DNA of 8,317 nucleotides from an uncultured Eubacterium sp. (GTDB lineage Bacteria > Bacillota > Clostridia > Peptostreptococcales > Anaerovoracaceae): NCBI GenBank assembly GCA_946614405.1, contig CAMOGZ010000055.1, forward strand, positions 1 through 8,317, in the 5' to 3' direction. Made by a program: the position numbers and the translations under genes. Under the pieces are notes generated by a model. That model was given only the letters and a program-made list of their open reading frames with translations, had not been told where the DNA came from and did no database searches. Shown here one piece after another: positions 6,531-8,317 of this stretch (positions within the stretch are counted from its first letter, which is position 1; the number at the start of each line of letters is the position of its first letter).

Positions 6531-7406
6531 TCACGATTCTCTGTCAAACACGCTCTGCAGCAGTATGCCGCCCACGATGAGGATCACCGCGGCGAAGGCC
6601 TGCAGGCTCAGGTGCTCTTTCAGGAAGATGGCTGAGACCACCAGGGACAGGAAGGGGGTCAGATAGGCAAGGTTTGCAATGACCGCCGTATTCTTCGCCT
6701 TCTGCAGCGCCAGTGCCCAGAGCAAATAGGCGAATCCGTTGGCCGCGATCCCCATCCAGAGGAAACCGGCCCACTGGATGCCAACGGGCATGATCCAGTC
6801 CTCCATCACCAGGCCGCTCACTGCTGAGCCCAAAAAGACCGTCAGCCACACCAGCATCATGGCGATGTTCTGGTCCATGTCCAGTTTCTTATTCAGTACG
6901 CAGAAGAGACCGTAACAGGCGGCTGCGATGATGCAGGCCGCCATCCCCAGGATGGCGCTCCCGGTCCGTTCAGGCCCGCCTCCCCCAAGGGAAAGCACCA
7001 CGATCCCTGCAAAGGAGCAGAGGATCGCCACGATCTTCATCGCTGTCACCTTCTCCTTCAGGATCAGGCAGGAGAAGATCACCAGCATCACCGGCCACAG
7101 GTAGTTCAGAATACAGGCCTCCTGTGACGTCAGGACGGAGAGTCCGTAATAGTACAGCGCGTTATACAGAAACATTCCGCCGAAGGCGATCACGATCATG
7201 GCCCCGTAGTCCCGGGGCGATATTTTTTTCATACGGTGCAGATTCCCACCGGCGATATTCTTCACCAGCAAGAACAGCACGGCCAGCCCCGCGTTGATGG
7301 TCAGGGCCTCCAGATTGGGAAATCCCGTCAAGAGAGCCTTTGTGACCGCGGCCGCAGAGGACCAGATCAGCACCGTAACCACTGCATAGATATAACTTTG
7401 TTTCAA
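6531..7406 (-). CDS. EamA-family (DMT superfamily) transporter, TTG start
   Basis: A 291-residue inner-membrane protein with ten predicted helices, at about 5-25, 33-50, 66-86, 92-115, 122-140, 149-171, 180-200, 212-233, 240-262 and 269-285. These form two EamA repeats of five helices. Family signatures are IWSSAAAVTK near the N-terminus, SQEACILNYLWPVMLV in helix 4, and LTPFLSLVVSAIFLKEHLSL before the last helix. Characterised relatives export amino acids or other small metabolites; NYLWP is reminiscent of the YddG-like aromatic amino acid exporters, but the substrate cannot be assigned. The start is TTG at 7406-7404, which gives the usual MKQSYIYAVV family N-terminus; the first in-frame ATG would remove the first two helices. 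It overlaps the serine hydrolase stop by 4 nt (TTGA) and has its own purine-rich ribosome site, so it is the last gene of that operon. Confidence 0.92.
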   Translation of the reverse strand: MKQSYIYAVVTVLIWSSAAAVTKALLTGFPNLEALTINAGLAVLFLLVKNIAGGNLHRMKKISPRDYGAMIVIAFGGMFLYNALYYYGLSVLTSQEACILNYLWPVMLVIFSCLILKEKVTAMKIVAILCSFAGIVVLSLGGGGPERTGSAILGMAACIIAAACYGLFCVLNKKLDMDQNIAMMLVWLTVFLGSAVSGLVMEDWIMPVGIQWAGFLWMGIAANGFAYLLWALALQKAKNTAVIANLAYLTPFLSLVVSAIFLKEHLSLQAFAAVILIVGGILLQSVFDRES

Positions 7407-8233
7407 TGATTGCCCCCTTCTGCCAATTCCCTTGCTGCATCCTGGCAGAGCCGGACTGCCTCCGGCTCCTCTGCCTCATTGGCGGCGAAACATAAGATAA
7501 ATGGGCGATGGCCCAGTACGATCCCCACGTCATTTTCGATCCCCAGGTCCTCCCCCGTCTTGTGGGCGATGGGAAGCCGGCGGATATAGAATGGGATCTT
7601 GTAAGTATTCTGCTGGTTTTGCAGCAGCGCCAGCATCTCCCTGCTGGCCTCCGGGGACACCAACTGGCCCCGGTACATGCGCCGGAAGAAGTCCGCCGTC
7701 TCGGTCAGGGAGATCATATTCTCCTTGCCCAGCACCTCCGGCCGGGTGTCGAAGAGCTTCCGGGCGAGCACCGTCTTCTCGTGCCCCAGGCTCCGGATAT
7801 GCTCCCGGATCTCATCGATCCCCAGAAGGTCGATCATCATGTTCGTAGCAGTGTTATCGCTGATGAGGATCATGAGCCGCATCAGGTCCTTCACCGTGAA
7901 ACAAAGTCCCGGCTGCATGTAATTCAGAACACCGCTCTCGGGGAACATGTCCTCGGTGAGATTGCCATTCAAAAGGGCCTGCTGGTAATCCGGGATGCCA
8001 AGTCCCGGCACCATGTGCTCTGCCCGCAGGATCACACTGCTGTCCCACTGCATTCTCCCTTCCTCCGCCTGCTGATATGCCGCGGACATGATCCACAGCT
8101 TGATGACGCTGGCGGACTCGAAGACATCATCCTCCTGACCCTGAAGCCACAAGTCATGCTCTCCGCTGGTCAGGTCCTCCCGGTAAATGCCGATGCGGCC
8201 CTTCATTTTTTTCAGTCTTGTCTCAAATTCCAT
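7403..8233 (-). CDS. Class A beta-lactamase-like serine hydrolase (no signal peptide)
   Basis: A 276-residue protein of the penicillin-recognising serine hydrolase fold (Beta-lactamase2-like). Motifs are SVIK with nucleophile Ser42 and Lys45, SDNTATN with Ser125-Asp126-Asn127, and KTG at 225-227 (IAHKTGEDLG). The protein begins directly at the mature fold (RIGIYREDLTSGEH), with no signal peptide or membrane anchor, so it is predicted to be cytoplasmic; a secreted antibiotic-destroying role is doubtful. The SxxK to SDN distance is 83 residues, against 60 in standard class A numbering, owing to extra sequence around residues 75-98. The omega-loop ExxLN signature is not recognisable; the region reads RKLFDTRPEVLGKEN, so the deacylating base is unclear. 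The ATG at 8233 has GGAG nine bases upstream, and the preceding gene ends six bases away. Annotate as serine hydrolase, not as a resistance gene. Confidence 0.85.
   Translation of the reverse strand: MEFETRLKKMKGRIGIYREDLTSGEHDLWLQGQEDDVFESASVIKLWIMSAAYQQAEEGRMQWDSSVILRAEHMVPGLGIPDYQQALLNGNLTEDMFPESGVLNYMQPGLCFTVKDLMRLMILISDNTATNMMIDLLGIDEIREHIRSLGHEKTVLARKLFDTRPEVLGKENMISLTETADFFRRMYRGQLVSPEASREMLALLQNQQNTYKIPFYIRRLPIAHKTGEDLGIENDVGIVLGHRPFILCFAANEAEEPEAVRLCQDAARELAEGGNH
7413..7420 (-). promoter_or_regulatory. Ribosome binding site that decides the TTG start of the transporter
   Basis: On the minus strand 7420-7413 reads GAAGGGGG, six bases before the TTG at 7406. It lies inside the last codons of the serine hydrolase. 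With the weak start codon, initiation probably relies on both this site and termination of the upstream gene. Confidence 0.6.
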
Positions 8234-8239
8234 GAGTCT

Positions 8240-8317
8240 TTACTCCATCTCCCTTGCCATAAGGTCATAGTAATTCTGTCGCCGTGTCACCAGCCGGCTC
8301 CGGCCATTTCTCACAAA
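8240..8317 (-). CDS. C-terminal end of an unidentified upstream gene (partial)
   Basis: On the minus strand the frame is open from the window edge to a TAA at 8242-8240, giving a 25-residue tail ending QNYYDLMAREME. I do not recognise the family. It is taken as real because the frame stops six bases before the serine hydrolase ATG, the normal spacing for an operon neighbour, and because the hydrolase ribosome site lies within its last codons. The tail is basic then amphipathic, with no membrane character. The operon promoter must lie outside the window. Confidence 0.55.
   Translation of the reverse strand, partial: FVRNGRSRLVTRRQNYYDLMAREME

Noticed and set aside
7501..7922. Short plus-strand frames opposite the serine hydrolase
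   Set aside because: Pro/Ser/Arg-rich low-complexity products typical of GC-rich antisense frames, with no start signals.
7403..8233. Antibiotic resistance gene (beta-lactamase)
   Set aside because: Active-site motifs are present, but there is no export signal and no recognisable omega-loop glutamate, so resistance is not supported.

Overview
The window looks like chromosomal DNA of a fairly GC-rich Gram-positive anaerobe of the Bacillota, most likely class Clostridia (Lachnospiraceae or a relative). The reasons are protein family flavour (a PG_binding_4 + YkuD L,D-transpeptidase, a RelQ-type small alarmone synthetase, a clostridial-type two-component pair, a signal-less class A-like serine hydrolase), strong AAGGAG-type ribosome sites and tight gene packing. 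The genus cannot be fixed from the sequence alone. No RNA genes, insertion sequences, CRISPR arrays, phage genes or attachment sites were seen. Base composition is even by eye, with no sign of recent transfer.

Layout: (1) positions 1-782, minus strand, an aldo/keto reductase whose 3' end lies outside the window. (2) Positions 783-894, a divergent intergenic region with overlapping back-to-back promoters. (3) Positions 895-3770, plus strand, a translationally coupled pair: a CbbX/SpoVK-type AAA+ ATPase with a TerB-like N-terminal domain, and a membrane-anchored L,D-transpeptidase, closed by an intrinsic terminator. (4) Positions 3877-6497, plus strand, an operon of a (p)ppGpp synthetase (RelQ-like), an OmpR-family response regulator and a sensor histidine kinase. 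The first two overlap by 4 nt. (5) A hairpin at 6498-6525 that can terminate transcription in both directions. (6) Positions 8317-6531, minus strand, a tight operon: the tail of an unidentified gene, a class A beta-lactamase-like serine hydrolase, and an EamA/DMT transporter that starts with TTG and overlaps the hydrolase stop by 4 nt.

How the genes may work together: the theme is envelope and stress physiology. The AAA+/L,D-transpeptidase pair suggests a cytoplasmic ATPase co-produced at fixed ratio with an enzyme that makes 3-3 peptidoglycan cross-links or attaches wall proteins. The alarmone synthetase/two-component operon puts (p)ppGpp synthesis and an envelope sensor under one transcript. 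The serine hydrolase and the transporter are co-transcribed, but their substrates cannot be read from sequence. The two least explained units are the AAA+/L,D-transpeptidase coupling and the RelQ-regulator-kinase operon. Neither is clearly a wholly new system, but both merit neighbourhood analysis.
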